Positions 17,853 to 27,190 are shown, counted from the stretch's first letter. The stretch: DNA of 64,000 nt from PALSA-505 sp036501145 (GCA_036501145.1 DASYAV010000155.1:6809-70808), one strand, 5' to 3'. The notes: generated by a model not told the origin, from the sequence alone. A program made the numbers and translations.

Positions 17853-19019
17853 TCACCACTCGGCCAGCCGCCCGTCACCGAGCCGCCAGACGGGGTCGGG
17901 CAGCTCCCAGCCGCTCGCGGCGCCGCGGACAGCCTCCGCGTCGATGCCGATCCCGAGACCGGGGCCGGCGGGCCGCCGCAGGCTGCCGCCCACCGGGGTG
18001 AGCGGGTCCGGGTCGGTCAGGTAGTCGAACATCTCCGCGGCGGGCAGGCCGGCATACCCCCGGTTGTAGTGCAGGCCGAGGCTTTGCTCCTGGATGACCA
18101 CGTTGCCCGCGCAGCAGCCCACCTGCAGCGAGGCGGCCAGCGCGATCGGGCCGTTGGGGCAGTGCGGCGCGACGGCCACGTCATAAGCCTCGGCCATCCG
18201 GCAGAGCTTCTCCAGGCCGAACAGCCCGGTGAAGCAGACATCGGGCTGGATGATATCGACGGCACGGCGCTCGAGCAGGCGGGCGAAGCTCTCCCCGGTG
18301 AGCAGGCGCTCGCCGGTGGCCAGCGGCGTGGCCCCGGCCACCCTGGCCAGTTCGGGGAGCAGATCCTCCTGCCCGGGGGGAACCGGCTCTTCCACCCAGA
18401 GCAGGCGGAACTGCTCGAGCTCGCGCAGCAGCGCCTTGGCCATGGCGCGGTGCACCCGGCCGTGGAAGTCCAGCGCGACATCGACGGTGGTGCCGAACGC
18501 GTCCCGCACCGCGCCGACCCTGGCCACCACGGCGTCGATCTTCGCCGGCCGGTCGAGCAGGTCCAGCTCCGCGGTCGCGTTCATCTTCACCGCGGAGTAG
18601 CCCTGCTCGGTGCGGGCTTTGACCTGGCTCACCACGTCATCCGGCCGGTCCCCGGCCACCCAGGCGTAGACCCGCACGGTGTCCCGCACGGCGCCGCCGA
18701 GGAACTCGTGCGCGGCCAGGCCATGCCGCCTGCCCTTGATGTCCCACAGCGCCTGCTCGATCGCGGCCGCGGCGGTCGCGAGCACGGGGCCGTCGCGGAA
18801 GAACCCGCCGCGCCGCATCCGCTGCCACAGATCCTCGATGCGGCTGGCGTCCTGGCCAATCACGTTGCGCGCCAGGTCGGCCACCGCGCCCTCGACCGCC
18901 GCCGCCCGCTTCGGCACGATGGCCTCGCCCCAGCCGGTCAGCCCGTCGTCGGTCCGCACCTCGGCGAAAATCCACCGCGGCGGCACCCGGTGCGTCGTCA
19001 CCGACGCGATGGTGCCCAT
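17853..19019 (-). CDS. Enolase-superfamily sugar-acid dehydratase, D-galactonate dehydratase-like
   Basis: A mandelate racemase / muconate lactonising subgroup enzyme of 388 aa, close to DgoD. It should dehydrate an aldonate to a 2-keto-3-deoxy acid. Seen: IEQALWDIKGR, VALDFHGRVH (metal Asp and catalytic His, about 184/186), LWVEEPVPP (metal Glu), TGER (metal Glu), DIIQPDV, VAPHCPNGPIALAAS (catalytic His about 286) and IQEQSLGLHYN. Two substrate-side segments depart from DgoD as I know it: ERMFSRWDF becomes ERLLTGESF and PDLSHAGG becomes PDVCFTGL. The substrate may therefore differ from galactonate. Starts with TGATG overlap after the ABC ATPase; last gene of the transporter operon. Confidence 0.82.
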   Translation of the reverse strand: MGTIASVTTHRVPPRWIFAEVRTDDGLTGWGEAIVPKRAAAVEGAVADLARNVIGQDASRIEDLWQRMRRGGFFRDGPVLATAAAAIEQALWDIKGRRHGLAAHEFLGGAVRDTVRVYAWVAGDRPDDVVSQVKARTEQGYSAVKMNATAELDLLDRPAKIDAVVARVGAVRDAFGTTVDVALDFHGRVHRAMAKALLRELEQFRLLWVEEPVPPGQEDLLPELARVAGATPLATGERLLTGESFARLLERRAVDIIQPDVCFTGLFGLEKLCRMAEAYDVAVAPHCPNGPIALAASLQVGCCAGNVVIQEQSLGLHYNRGYAGLPAAEMFDYLTDPDPLTPVGGSLRRPAGPGLGIGIDAEAVRGAASGWELPDPVWRLGDGRLAEW

Positions 19020-20110
19020 CAGTGGAGCGCGCGGCCGGAGTCCGGGTCGAACACGTGCAGGCGGGCCGGATCCAGGGTGAATGCGATCTTCTCGCCGACG
19101 CCGACCTTGTGCTCCCGGGCCATCTTGGCCGTCACGATCGCGTCGCCCACCTTGACGATGACGTGCTGCTCGGAGCCGAGCGGCTCGATCACCTCGACGC
19201 TCCCCTCGACCGCCGCCGCGCCTGACGGGGCCGCGGCGGACAGCTTCAGGTGCTCGGGCCGGATCCCGGCGACGGCCCGCTTGGCGCCGGCAGGCAGCGC
19301 CGCGGCGACCTCCCGCGGCAGCCGGAGGCTGACGCCGGTGCCGCGCAGTTCGGCCGCGGAGTCCGCCGGGACCACCTCGCAGTCGAGGAATCCCATCGGG
19401 GGAGTGCCGATGAAGCTGGCGACGAACCTGTTGACGGGCTTGTCGTAGAGCTCATCGGGCGTCCCGACCTGCTGCAGCACACCGTCGTGCACCACGGCGA
19501 TGCGGTCGCCCATCGTCATCGCCTCCACCTGGTCGTGTGTCACGTACACGGCGGTCGCGGTCACGCTGCGGTGCACCCGGAGGATCTCGGCCCGCATCTG
19601 GATCCTGAGGTGGGCGTCCAGGTTGGACAGCGGCTCGTCCAGCAGGAAAACCGCGGGGTCACGGACGATCGCCCGGCCGAGTGCGACCCGCTGCCGCTGG
19701 CCACCGGAAAGCTGACGCGGCTTGCGGTCGAGCAGGTGCTCGATGCCGAGCAGGCCGGCCGTGTGCCGCACCTGCTGGTCGATGCCGGCCTTCGGCAGGC
19801 CGCGCTTGCGCAGCCCGAACGCCATGTTCTGGTAGACGGTCATGTGCGGGTACAGGCCGTAGTTCTGGAACACCATGGCGATGTCACGCTCGCCCACGTC
19901 GACGTCGCTGACCCGCCGGTCACCGAAGTAGATCTCGCCGTCGGTGAGCATCTCCAGCCCGGCGATGAGGCGCAGCAGGGTCGTCTTGCCCGAGCCGGAC
20001 GGCCCGACGAGGACGAGGAACTCGTGGTCGGCGATCTCCAGGTCGGTCTCGCGGAGCGCGTAGGTGTCGCCGTAGCGCTTCGTCACGCCCTTCAGCGCGA
20101 TGCTGGCCAT
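19019..20110 (-). CDS. Sugar ABC transporter ATP-binding protein (MsmX/UgpC family)
   Basis: A 363-aa single-NBD ATPase that should energise the two sugar permeases of this operon. Walker A VGPSGSGKTTLL, Q-loop VFQNYGLYPHMTV, signature LSGGQRQRVALGRAI, Walker B AVFLLDEPLSNLDAHLR, H-loop YVTHDQVEAMT and a C-terminal TOBE/MOP regulatory domain (about 240-363, with AGIRPEHLKL) give the CUT1 sugar-transporter layout. ATG 20110 has a GGGGAGG site and overlaps the SDR stop by one base. The operon order is binding protein, permease, permease, SDR, ATPase, dehydratase, so catabolic enzymes are interleaved with transport genes. Confidence 0.92.
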   Translation of the reverse strand: MASIALKGVTKRYGDTYALRETDLEIADHEFLVLVGPSGSGKTTLLRLIAGLEMLTDGEIYFGDRRVSDVDVGERDIAMVFQNYGLYPHMTVYQNMAFGLRKRGLPKAGIDQQVRHTAGLLGIEHLLDRKPRQLSGGQRQRVALGRAIVRDPAVFLLDEPLSNLDAHLRIQMRAEILRVHRSVTATAVYVTHDQVEAMTMGDRIAVVHDGVLQQVGTPDELYDKPVNRFVASFIGTPPMGFLDCEVVPADSAAELRGTGVSLRLPREVAAALPAGAKRAVAGIRPEHLKLSAAAPSGAAAVEGSVEVIEPLGSEQHVIVKVGDAIVTAKMAREHKVGVGEKIAFTLDPARLHVFDPDSGRALH

Positions 20111-20970
20111 CAGCGTGCCTCCCCGGCCGGTTCGTGCCATAGCTGGCCGCCCACCCGGGCGGCGAGCGGATCGGGAAACCGGCTGAGTGCCCGGCCGCCG
20201 TCCACCCGCAGCACCGCGCCGGTGATGAACGAGGCCTGCGGTGCGGCGAGGAACGCGACCGCCTCGGCAACCTCAGCCGGTGAGCCGGTCCGGCGCAGCA
20301 GCGTGGCCGGCGGCCTGTCCTCGTCCTGGCCGGCGCCGGGCTCCTCGGCGAAGCCCTTGGTGTCGATGACCCCGGGGGCCACGGCGTTGACCCGCACTCC
20401 CAGCGGGGACAGTTCGCCGGCCATCGCCAAGGTCAGGCTGGTCAGCCCGCCCTTGCTGGCTACGTAGGGCACATGCGTGGCCAGCGGCAGGTCCGCCTGG
20501 ATGCTGGTGATATTGACGATCGAGCCGGTGCCGCGCGGCACCATGTCCCGGGCGGCGTCCCGGCCGAGCAGCGCGGCCGCGGCGATGTTGGTGTTCAGCA
20601 CCGCGGCCAGGTCGGTGGCCGACATGTCCAGGAAGGACACCCGGGGGCCGAGGTAGGCCGCGTTGTTGACCAGCACGTCGACCCGTCCCCAGCGGCGCAG
20701 CACCCGGCCCACCAGCCCCGCGCACTGGCCAAGGTCGGACAGATCGGCCTGCTCGAAGCAGGCCTGCCCGCCGCGGGCGGATATCCCGTCCGCCGCTGCC
20801 TGGCCGGTCACCGGGTCGATGTCCACCAGTGCGACCCGCGCCCGGCCGGCCGCGAGGCGCTCGGCGACAGCGCGGCCGATGCCGCGCCCCGCGCCGGTGA
20901 CCAGGGCGACCTGCCCGCTGAAGGGGGCCGTGTCCGCGGCTGCGGCCGGCTCCTGCGCGACGCCGGGCAC
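20110..20970 (-). CDS. Short-chain dehydrogenase/reductase (candidate sugar dehydrogenase)
   Basis: A classical SDR of 286 aa. Seen: ALVTGAGRGIG (cofactor loop), VALVDIDP with an Asp after the second strand (NAD preferred), DVLVNNAAY, the catalytic Ser in INITSIQADLPLATHVPYVASKGG with YVASK as Tyr-x3-Lys, and the C-terminal FITGAVLRVDGG. I place the start at GTG 20970, behind GGGGAG and 2 nt after the permease stop. A far longer open frame upstream is antisense or off-frame to the permease and is rejected. In context it may oxidise an imported aldose to its lactone, the first step of an oxidative pathway. Substrate inferred. Confidence 0.85.
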   Translation of the reverse strand: MPGVAQEPAAAADTAPFSGQVALVTGAGRGIGRAVAERLAAGRARVALVDIDPVTGQAAADGISARGGQACFEQADLSDLGQCAGLVGRVLRRWGRVDVLVNNAAYLGPRVSFLDMSATDLAAVLNTNIAAAALLGRDAARDMVPRGTGSIVNITSIQADLPLATHVPYVASKGGLTSLTLAMAGELSPLGVRVNAVAPGVIDTKGFAEEPGAGQDEDRPPATLLRRTGSPAEVAEAVAFLAAPQASFITGAVLRVDGGRALSRFPDPLAARVGGQLWHEPAGEAR

Positions 20971-20972
20971 CG

Positions 20973-21875
20973 CTAGCTCCCCGCCAGCGCGCCGGCCGTC
21001 AGCCCGCGCACCATCGATCGCTGGACCAGGAAAAACGCCACGATCAGCGGCAAGCTGGTGATGAGCGAGGCGGCCATCATGCCGCCCCAGTCGGTCTTGA
21101 AGGTGCCGCTGAAGCTCTGCAGCAGGCCAGGCGGCAGGGTCTGCCGGTTGTTGCTGCTGGTGAGGGTCAGCGGGTACAGCAGGTTGTTCCAGGTTTCCAT
21201 GAAGACGAAGACTCCCGTCGTCACCAGGCCCGGGATCGACAGCGGCACGACGACCCGCACCAGGATGCCCAGCCTGGAGTAGCCGTCCACCCGTGCGGCC
21301 TCCTCGATCTCGCGGGGCACGCCGTCGAAGAAGCCCTTCATCAGCCACGCCCCGAACGGGATCGCGAACGTGGTGTAGCCGATGACCAGGCCAAGGTAGG
21401 TATTGAGCAGGTGCACGTGCAGCAGCAGCAGGTACAGCGGGCCGATGATGACGACGAGCGGGATCATCTGGGTGGCCAGCACCGCGACGCTCGAGATCCC
21501 GTTCAGCCGGTAGCCCCCGCGGGAGAAGCTGTACCCGGCCAGCGTGGAGATCGCCACCACGACCACTGCCGTGGCGACCGACGTGACGATGCTGTTGATC
21601 AGGTAGTTGCCGAACGGCAGCGAGCTGCCGAAAAGCTCCCTGAAGTTGGCGCCGGTGATCGTATGCGGCCACACGGTCGGGCTCAGGTTGGTGGCTTCCT
21701 GCGGGGTCTTCAGCGCGGTGGACAGCATCCAGTAGATCGGCCACAGCGTCCACACCGCGAACAACCCGACGATCACGATCACCACCGAGCGGCGCACCAG
21801 CCGCCGCCTGGCCCGGCGCGGGCCGGTGGCCGTGGTGGGCTCCGGGCCCGCCGTCGTGACTGTGCTCACACTCAT
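20973..21875 (-). CDS. Sugar ABC transporter permease 2 (MalG-like)
   Basis: A 300-aa CUT1-type permease. A 35-residue Arg/Thr-rich leader precedes six hydrophobic segments. The EAA loop reads EIEEAARVDGYSRLGILVRV, which docks onto the ATPase. ATG 21875 has a GGAGGAG site and overlaps the stop of the partner permease by 4 nt (ATGA). Length and topology are normal for the family. The ligand is unknown; neighbours suggest a sugar or sugar derivative released by the secreted glycosidases. Confidence 0.92.
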   Translation of the reverse strand: MSVSTVTTAGPEPTTATGPRRARRRLVRRSVVIVIVGLFAVWTLWPIYWMLSTALKTPQEATNLSPTVWPHTITGANFRELFGSSLPFGNYLINSIVTSVATAVVVVAISTLAGYSFSRGGYRLNGISSVAVLATQMIPLVVIIGPLYLLLLHVHLLNTYLGLVIGYTTFAIPFGAWLMKGFFDGVPREIEEAARVDGYSRLGILVRVVVPLSIPGLVTTGVFVFMETWNNLLYPLTLTSSNNRQTLPPGLLQSFSGTFKTDWGGMMAASLITSLPLIVAFFLVQRSMVRGLTAGALAGS

Positions 21876-22771
21876 GCGGTTCTCCTCCGCAGCACCCGGA
21901 TAAATAGCGATGCCACGATAAGCAGCAGCACCAGCCACACCACGCCGATCGCCGAGGCGTAGCCCAGCTTGAAGCTGGTGAAGGCGAGTTCGTAGACGTA
22001 GACCACCAGCGTGGTCGTCCCGTTCGCCGGGCCGCCGCCGGTCATCGCCCAGATCAGCGGGAAGTCGTTGAAATTCTGGATGATCATCAGCAGCGCGCCG
22101 ACCAGGGCGGCGTTGCGCAGGTAGGGCAGCTTGATCCGGACGATCATGGACCAGGCGCCGGCCCGGTCGATCCTGGCCGCCTCGATCACCTCGTCGGGCA
22201 CGGCGCCAAGCGCCGCCGTGAACAGCAGCAGGAAGAAGGGCGCCCTGGTCCAGACGTTCGCCATGATGACCGCGGCCATCGCCCACGGCGGCGAGGTGAG
22301 CCACGGGATGGGCGTGTGGATGATCCCGATCTTCTCCAGCAGCACATTGGTGATGCCACCGGGGTTGGTGAACATGAACTGGAACAGGAAGGCGACCACG
22401 ATGACCGGCATCGCCCACGGGGTGAGCAGCACCGCGCGGATGAACCGCCACGGGCCGCGCAGCCGCTCCAGCGCGAGGGCGAGCACCAGCCCCACCAGCA
22501 GACCGGCCACCACGGCAATGCCGGTGTAGATCGCGGTATTCTGCAGCGCTTGCCAGAACACCGGGTCGTGGACGAGCAGGCGGTAGTTGGCCGCGCCCAC
22601 GAAGTCGTTCACCGGGAACTGCAGGTTGTAGTTGGACAGCGAGATGATGACCGCGTCGACGATCGGGTAGCCGACGACGACCGCCAGGATGATCAGGGCA
22701 GGCGCGGTCATCCAGTCAAACCACCGGTTGCCCCGGCGTCGCCGGGGCAACCGGCTGCGAGCCATCCGCAC
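21872..22771 (-). CDS. Sugar ABC transporter permease 1 (MalF/UgpA-like)
   Basis: A 299-aa CUT1-type permease with six predicted membrane segments after an Arg-rich start. The EAA loop (EVIEAARIDRAGAWSMIVRI) and the first-helix segment PALIILAVVVGYPIVDAVII are typical. I chose GTG 22771, which lies 6 nt after GAGG. An ATG two codons later (22765) is possible. It follows the binding-protein gene by 8 nt and overlaps permease 2. Confidence 0.92.
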   Translation of the reverse strand: MRMARSRLPRRRRGNRWFDWMTAPALIILAVVVGYPIVDAVIISLSNYNLQFPVNDFVGAANYRLLVHDPVFWQALQNTAIYTGIAVVAGLLVGLVLALALERLRGPWRFIRAVLLTPWAMPVIVVAFLFQFMFTNPGGITNVLLEKIGIIHTPIPWLTSPPWAMAAVIMANVWTRAPFFLLLFTAALGAVPDEVIEAARIDRAGAWSMIVRIKLPYLRNAALVGALLMIIQNFNDFPLIWAMTGGGPANGTTTLVVYVYELAFTSFKLGYASAIGVVWLVLLLIVASLFIRVLRRRTA

Positions 22772-22779
22772 CAGCTACC

Positions 22780-24153
22780 TCATCCGCCCAGGTCGGTCTG
22801 GAGCTTCGACTGGAGGCCCGAGGCGATGGAGGCGACCGGTGCCGAGGTCGTCATCGCCTGCTGGATAGCCGCCATCACGTCGAGGTAGACGCTGCTGTAG
22901 TACGGGCCCCAGCCCGGGGTGATCTCGGTCGGGATGATGTTCTTGATGAACGACTGCGAAATCGGGTTGTCCAGCGCGCTGGCGACGGCACCGACCGGAT
23001 GGGCCAGCGGCGGCACCGAGCCCTCGTACTTGATCGTGTAGTTGAGGACCGCGTCCTGGTTCGTGACCAGGAAGTTCATGAACTGCCACGCGGCACTCTT
23101 GTTGGACGCGTTCTTGAACATCACCAGCTGGTGGCCGCTGGGTGTGGTGACGGACTGCTGGCCCGCCGTGGCGGTCGGCAGCTTCGCCACACCCCAGGTG
23201 CTGTAGAACTTGCTGTCGCTCATATGGTTGGTGGCCTGCACGACGCCCTTGACGTACGGGCCGTCCACGGTGAACGCCACCTGATTGGACGCGGCCGGCT
23301 GCCGGAAGTAGCCGCCCTTCTGCCCCTCGGGGGTGTACCCGTCCTTGTCGATCGTGTGCATGAAGGTCAGGTAGCTCCGCATCGCCGCAGTGTCCGCGGT
23401 CGCCGTCTTGCCGGTGAAGGGCACGCCGCCGAAGTTCTTCATGATCGGCCAGTTCTGGTCCAGGCCGTACTCACGGCTGGTGCTGTCGGTCCCGAAGTCG
23501 ATGACCTTCGGCTCCTTGGCGTGGATGACCTTGCAGTCGGCCAGCAGCTGGGTCCAGGTGGTGGGCGGGACCGGCTTCAGCCCGGCCGCCTTCATGACCG
23601 TCTTGTTGTACCAGAGCCCGAACGGCCCGGTGGTCCAGGGGATCGCCACCTTCTGCCCGTTGATCGTGCCCGCGCTCAGCTCGTTCGGGATGATGGACGA
23701 CTGCCACGAGCTTGTCTCGTAGCTGTTCAGCGGCTGCAGCGTACCGGTCTCGGCGACGTCGTGGGTGTACTGGCCCTGCAGTTCGGCGACGTCGGGCGTG
23801 TTGCCCGACTTGGCCTCCAGCACGAGCTGATGGTCGATGTCGGTGTAGGAGATCGGCTCGCTCTTGACGGTGATGCCCGGGTGGAGCGCCTCGAACTTCT
23901 TGATCATCGCCGCGATCCCGGGTGCGGTGTTGGATTCAGCCGCGGCCCAGTTCCCAAACGTGATCACATTCTTGCTGCCGCTGCTGCCGCCGCCACCCGA
24001 GCTGCACGCGGCCGCGGCCAGGAGCAGCGCCGCCCCGGCCGCGCCGACCGCGAGTGGACGCCAGCGCGCCTCGCGGCCTCGAGGACGCCCCGGTGCCTGG
24101 GTGGTGCGCCCGTGCCTGCGATGCCGTTCCAGCTGCTGACCAGGATTCCACAT
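22780..24153 (-). CDS. Sugar ABC transporter substrate-binding lipoprotein (family 1)
   Basis: A 457-aa extracellular solute-binding protein. A basic leader of about 35 residues precedes a hydrophobic stretch and a lipobox (LLLAAAAC), then a Gly/Ser linker and the family opening VITFGNWAAAES. VAIPWTTGPFGLWYNKTVM is the family hinge segment. SGHQLVMFKNASNKSAAWQF matches the C-terminal lobe. ATG 24153 follows GAGGG by 7 nt. Operator site 2 lies 33 nt upstream, so this gene heads the operon binding protein, two permeases, SDR, ATPase and dehydratase. Confidence 0.92.
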   Translation of the reverse strand: MWNPGQQLERHRRHGRTTQAPGRPRGREARWRPLAVGAAGAALLLAAAACSSGGGGSSGSKNVITFGNWAAAESNTAPGIAAMIKKFEALHPGITVKSEPISYTDIDHQLVLEAKSGNTPDVAELQGQYTHDVAETGTLQPLNSYETSSWQSSIIPNELSAGTINGQKVAIPWTTGPFGLWYNKTVMKAAGLKPVPPTTWTQLLADCKVIHAKEPKVIDFGTDSTSREYGLDQNWPIMKNFGGVPFTGKTATADTAAMRSYLTFMHTIDKDGYTPEGQKGGYFRQPAASNQVAFTVDGPYVKGVVQATNHMSDSKFYSTWGVAKLPTATAGQQSVTTPSGHQLVMFKNASNKSAAWQFMNFLVTNQDAVLNYTIKYEGSVPPLAHPVGAVASALDNPISQSFIKNIIPTEITPGWGPYYSSVYLDVMAAIQQAMTTSAPVASIASGLQSKLQTDLGG

Positions 24154-24186
24154 TGCCGTTCCCTCGCCGTCTAGCGTGTCGACCAC

Positions 24187-24201
24187 AGTGGTCTGACCTC
24201 T
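24187..24201 (+). promoter_or_regulatory. Operator-like 15-mer, site 2 (upstream of sugar ABC operon)
   Basis: Reads AGTGGTCTGACCTCT on the plus strand, an exact match to the island consensus, 33 nt upstream of the binding-protein start. The core GGTCTGACC is close to palindromic. Confidence 0.75.
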
Positions 24202-24267
24202 GATCTCCTCTGTGCTGTACTGTGCCGCGCCTGGTGTGCCGGTGTCAACCAGGACCGACGCGGCGGG

Positions 24268-27165
24268 CTACCCGGCCCCGATAGCGAAAAAGTGCATGCC
24301 CGTGACACGGCCCGATCCCGCGGACCCTCCCGACGGGAGGGTGACGGCCTGGACCGTCTTGCCCGCCGTCAGCGGGGCCGAAGCGTAGAAAACATAGACC
24401 GTGTGGTCATACTGCCCCCTGGGCCGGCCGCCGATCCCCTGTGAGTTCTCATACGGGAGCGTGGCGGCAACCTGGTCCGCCGATCCCGGCGGGGCGTTGA
24501 AGAACCCGTAGAGCGTCAGGGTGTAGCTGCTGGTGGACCCGTCGGTGTAATACACCGTGCCGCTGCCCGTCGCGGTGGGCTCGCTGCTGCTCGCGCCCAG
24601 GAACCCCAGCGTTGTCCCGCTGCCGGAGACCTGCACCGTCTGGCCCTGCGCGAGCACGTTGTCGGGCTGCCCGGCGGGCACGTCCGGCCAGGTAAAGCTG
24701 ACGCCGCCGTCGGTGACGCTGGCCCCGGGGGCGAGCCCGGCCGCGGCGAGGGCCTGCCCGGAGTAGCTGTTGCCCACACCATCGAAATTGGCCGAGTCGA
24801 CGTCGGAGTCGTCGCTGATACCCGCGTTGCCGAACGCCTGCTGCATCGTGGTGGGCACGAGGAGGCTGGCGGTGGCCTCATCCACCGTGAGCCCGCCGGC
24901 GCTCGCCGACGCGGTGAGCTGGTAGGAGCCGGGCGGCGCCTGGCCCGGTGGCAGCACCTGGTAGCTCCTGGTCACGCTCTGGCCGGGCCGCAGCACGTAG
25001 CGCCAGGAACCCGCCGGTGACACCGTCCAGCCATCCGGGCCGGTCAGCGAGAGATCCCCGGCGACGGTCCCGTGGCTCTGGTTGGACAGCGTAGCGGTGG
25101 CTGCCGCCGGGCTGCCGGGGACCGCGATGGGCCCCGCCTGCAGCGCCAGGCTGGGCCGCGACGTCACCTCGTGCCCGGTGAGCTGCAGCAGCGTGACCGA
25201 ATGCGCCGGGAAGGTGTAGCTGAACGCCCCGGCGCCGGTGGCGGCCGAGCTGCTGGCCAGGGTAACTGCGTCCGGCTGGTCAGGCGAGTTGTAGGACAGG
25301 GAACTGGCGGCGTTCAGGGTCCGGGCCGTGACCAGGCCGCTGTGCTGGTAGGCGACGGGGTTGACCGCCGCGGTCACCGCGCCGGACGGGCTGCGGTTGA
25401 TGCCCAGCAGGTACTCGTGCTGCGCGGTACGGACGGCCAGCACGCTGAGCGTGGGCACGGACTGGCCGCCGACCGTGGTCAGCACCGGGTTGCCCGGTGT
25501 CTGCACCGGTAGCACGCTGCCGCCGGCCAGCGGCGCGAACAGGCCGTACACCTGGCCGGTCGCCTCCAGGACGGAGCCAGGCCCCGGTGTTCCTATCGCA
25601 CCCGTCGTGGCGAACGGCGCCGCGCCGGGCAGCCCGGCACAGCACTGCGAGGCGGGCGGGATCTCCGCGGTCAGCAGCTGCCGGTCGGCGACCGGGATGC
25701 CCATGCTGATCCACTCGGCGAGCTGGCTGGCATTCAGCAGCGCCGCGTCAAGGGAATCGTGGTAGTAGGGATAACCGTCCGGGTTCGAGCTCAGCAGCTG
25801 GCCGTACTCGGTCAGCGCCAGCGGAACCTGCCGCTTGGCGTACTGGCTGATCGTGGCCTCCAGCTGCGCGGCGGCCTGGGCCTCGTCCGCCGGGGCGGCC
25901 ATGATCTGCTCCTGGTAGGAGCCGATCGGCACGTCGTTGGCCACCGTGCCCGTCGACACATAGGGGTGGTACTGCAGGCAGTCGTAGGGAAGCGTGCTGC
26001 CCATCGACTCGATGAAGTCGTCCGAGGTGTCCGCCGAGCAGATCCTGATGCCCGGGTTCGCTGCCTTCATGGCCCGGTAGAACCCGAGGAATCCATCGTG
26101 CGGGCCGGAGACGTAGCTGACGGTGATCTGAGCGCCCTGTGGCGGGATCGCGCCGTGTGTCCCGTCGCCGAAGGTTATCTCCCCCGACGCGGGGTCCAGC
26201 GTGTACACTTGGTCGCCGGGCCCGGCGCCGGCCAGGCTGGCGACCTGAGTCCAGGCCGAGCCGGCCACGCTGACGGTGGCCGTCCCCGGCGCCACCGGCG
26301 GGTACTGGGCGTAGAAGGTCTCCCCCGGCGCGCCCGCGGACTGCGCGGCGGCCGGTGTCCGGTCGGCGTACTGGACGGCCGGCTGGCTGCTGAAGCTGGT
26401 GGAGCCGCCGTAGATGTACAGGCAGGTGGCGACGTTCTGGCACGCTCCCGGTGGCCCACCCACCGTGACGGGGGTCCCGGACCTCCAGTACAGGCTGAGG
26501 TCTTCCTCGTTGCCGACCTCCCAGTAGGGCACGTTGTACGGGGCGCGGTGACCGTTGCTCACCCGCATGTCGGCCCACTTGCTCGTGCCGGGCTTGCCGG
26601 TCATGTAGGAGACGAAGTCCGCCGCTTCCTGGGCGGTGCCGGTGGCGAAGTCGGCCGTCACGACGCCCTGCGCGCCGGTCGCGTCGAGCAGCTGGCCGAA
26701 CTCGTCAGGCCCGACCGTGCCGGAGCTGGGACCCTGGGCCGGCCCGAACGCGTTCGGTGTGCGCTGCGACTGGGGTCCTACGGCGCGCATCCAGTGGAAG
26801 ACCTCCGCGGTGATGCCCCCCGGATAGCGCAGCGAGCCGGGACCCACCCCGTCCTTCAGCTGATGCAGGAATCCCGGGTAGAACCCGCCGGCCTGCCCGT
26901 CGTAACTTCCCATCCCGCCGAAAGGCCACAGGTAGTCGTGGCCGAGGACGGCCTGGCCGACCGTGCCCTGCGTGGAGCCCGCGCCGACCACGATCGAGGT
27001 GGCCGGCTGCTGGCTGCCCGCCGTCTCCAGCGCGGCGCCGGGGGCGGCGCGGAACGCCGCCGTGCCGGCCACCGCGGCCAGCAGCACGGCACAGGTGATG
27101 AGCGGGTAGGCACGGCCGCGGCGGTCGCGGGAACCGTACCGCGCGATTCCACCCGATCGGGGCAT
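24268..27165 (-). CDS. Secreted glycoside hydrolase, GH51-like alpha-L-arabinofuranosidase (clan GH-A), multidomain
   Basis: A 965-aa secreted protein starting at ATG 27165 (GAGAGGAG site). A signal segment lies at about 15-40. The catalytic barrel (about 55-560) shows SLRYPGGITAEVFHW, YWEVGNEED with the probable acid/base Glu (about 220) and ALTEYGQLL with the probable nucleophile (about 453), an arrangement typical of GH51-like enzymes. Between them sits an unusual insert (about 230-345) resembling phage baseplate beta-domains. An alpha-galactosidase NEW3-like domain (about 690-770) and a C-terminal module (777-965) shared with the GH3 and GH2 enzymes follow. Operator site 3 is 25 nt upstream. 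Exact family and linkage specificity are uncertain. Confidence 0.8.
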   Translation of the reverse strand: MPRSGGIARYGSRDRRGRAYPLITCAVLLAAVAGTAAFRAAPGAALETAGSQQPATSIVVGAGSTQGTVGQAVLGHDYLWPFGGMGSYDGQAGGFYPGFLHQLKDGVGPGSLRYPGGITAEVFHWMRAVGPQSQRTPNAFGPAQGPSSGTVGPDEFGQLLDATGAQGVVTADFATGTAQEAADFVSYMTGKPGTSKWADMRVSNGHRAPYNVPYWEVGNEEDLSLYWRSGTPVTVGGPPGACQNVATCLYIYGGSTSFSSQPAVQYADRTPAAAQSAGAPGETFYAQYPPVAPGTATVSVAGSAWTQVASLAGAGPGDQVYTLDPASGEITFGDGTHGAIPPQGAQITVSYVSGPHDGFLGFYRAMKAANPGIRICSADTSDDFIESMGSTLPYDCLQYHPYVSTGTVANDVPIGSYQEQIMAAPADEAQAAAQLEATISQYAKRQVPLALTEYGQLLSSNPDGYPYYHDSLDAALLNASQLAEWISMGIPVADRQLLTAEIPPASQCCAGLPGAAPFATTGAIGTPGPGSVLEATGQVYGLFAPLAGGSVLPVQTPGNPVLTTVGGQSVPTLSVLAVRTAQHEYLLGINRSPSGAVTAAVNPVAYQHSGLVTARTLNAASSLSYNSPDQPDAVTLASSSAATGAGAFSYTFPAHSVTLLQLTGHEVTSRPSLALQAGPIAVPGSPAAATATLSNQSHGTVAGDLSLTGPDGWTVSPAGSWRYVLRPGQSVTRSYQVLPPGQAPPGSYQLTASASAGGLTVDEATASLLVPTTMQQAFGNAGISDDSDVDSANFDGVGNSYSGQALAAAGLAPGASVTDGGVSFTWPDVPAGQPDNVLAQGQTVQVSGSGTTLGFLGASSSEPTATGSGTVYYTDGSTSSYTLTLYGFFNAPPGSADQVAATLPYENSQGIGGRPRGQYDHTVYVFYASAPLTAGKTVQAVTLPSGGSAGSGRVTGMHFFAIGAG

Positions 27166-27190
27166 GCCGTCTCCTCTCGCCCGTGTGTCC

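Noticed and set aside
20971..21753. SDR fused to a long N-terminal extension (open frame to 21753)
   Set aside because: The extension is the permease gene read in another frame. GTG 20970 has its own ribosome-binding site and gives a normal SDR.
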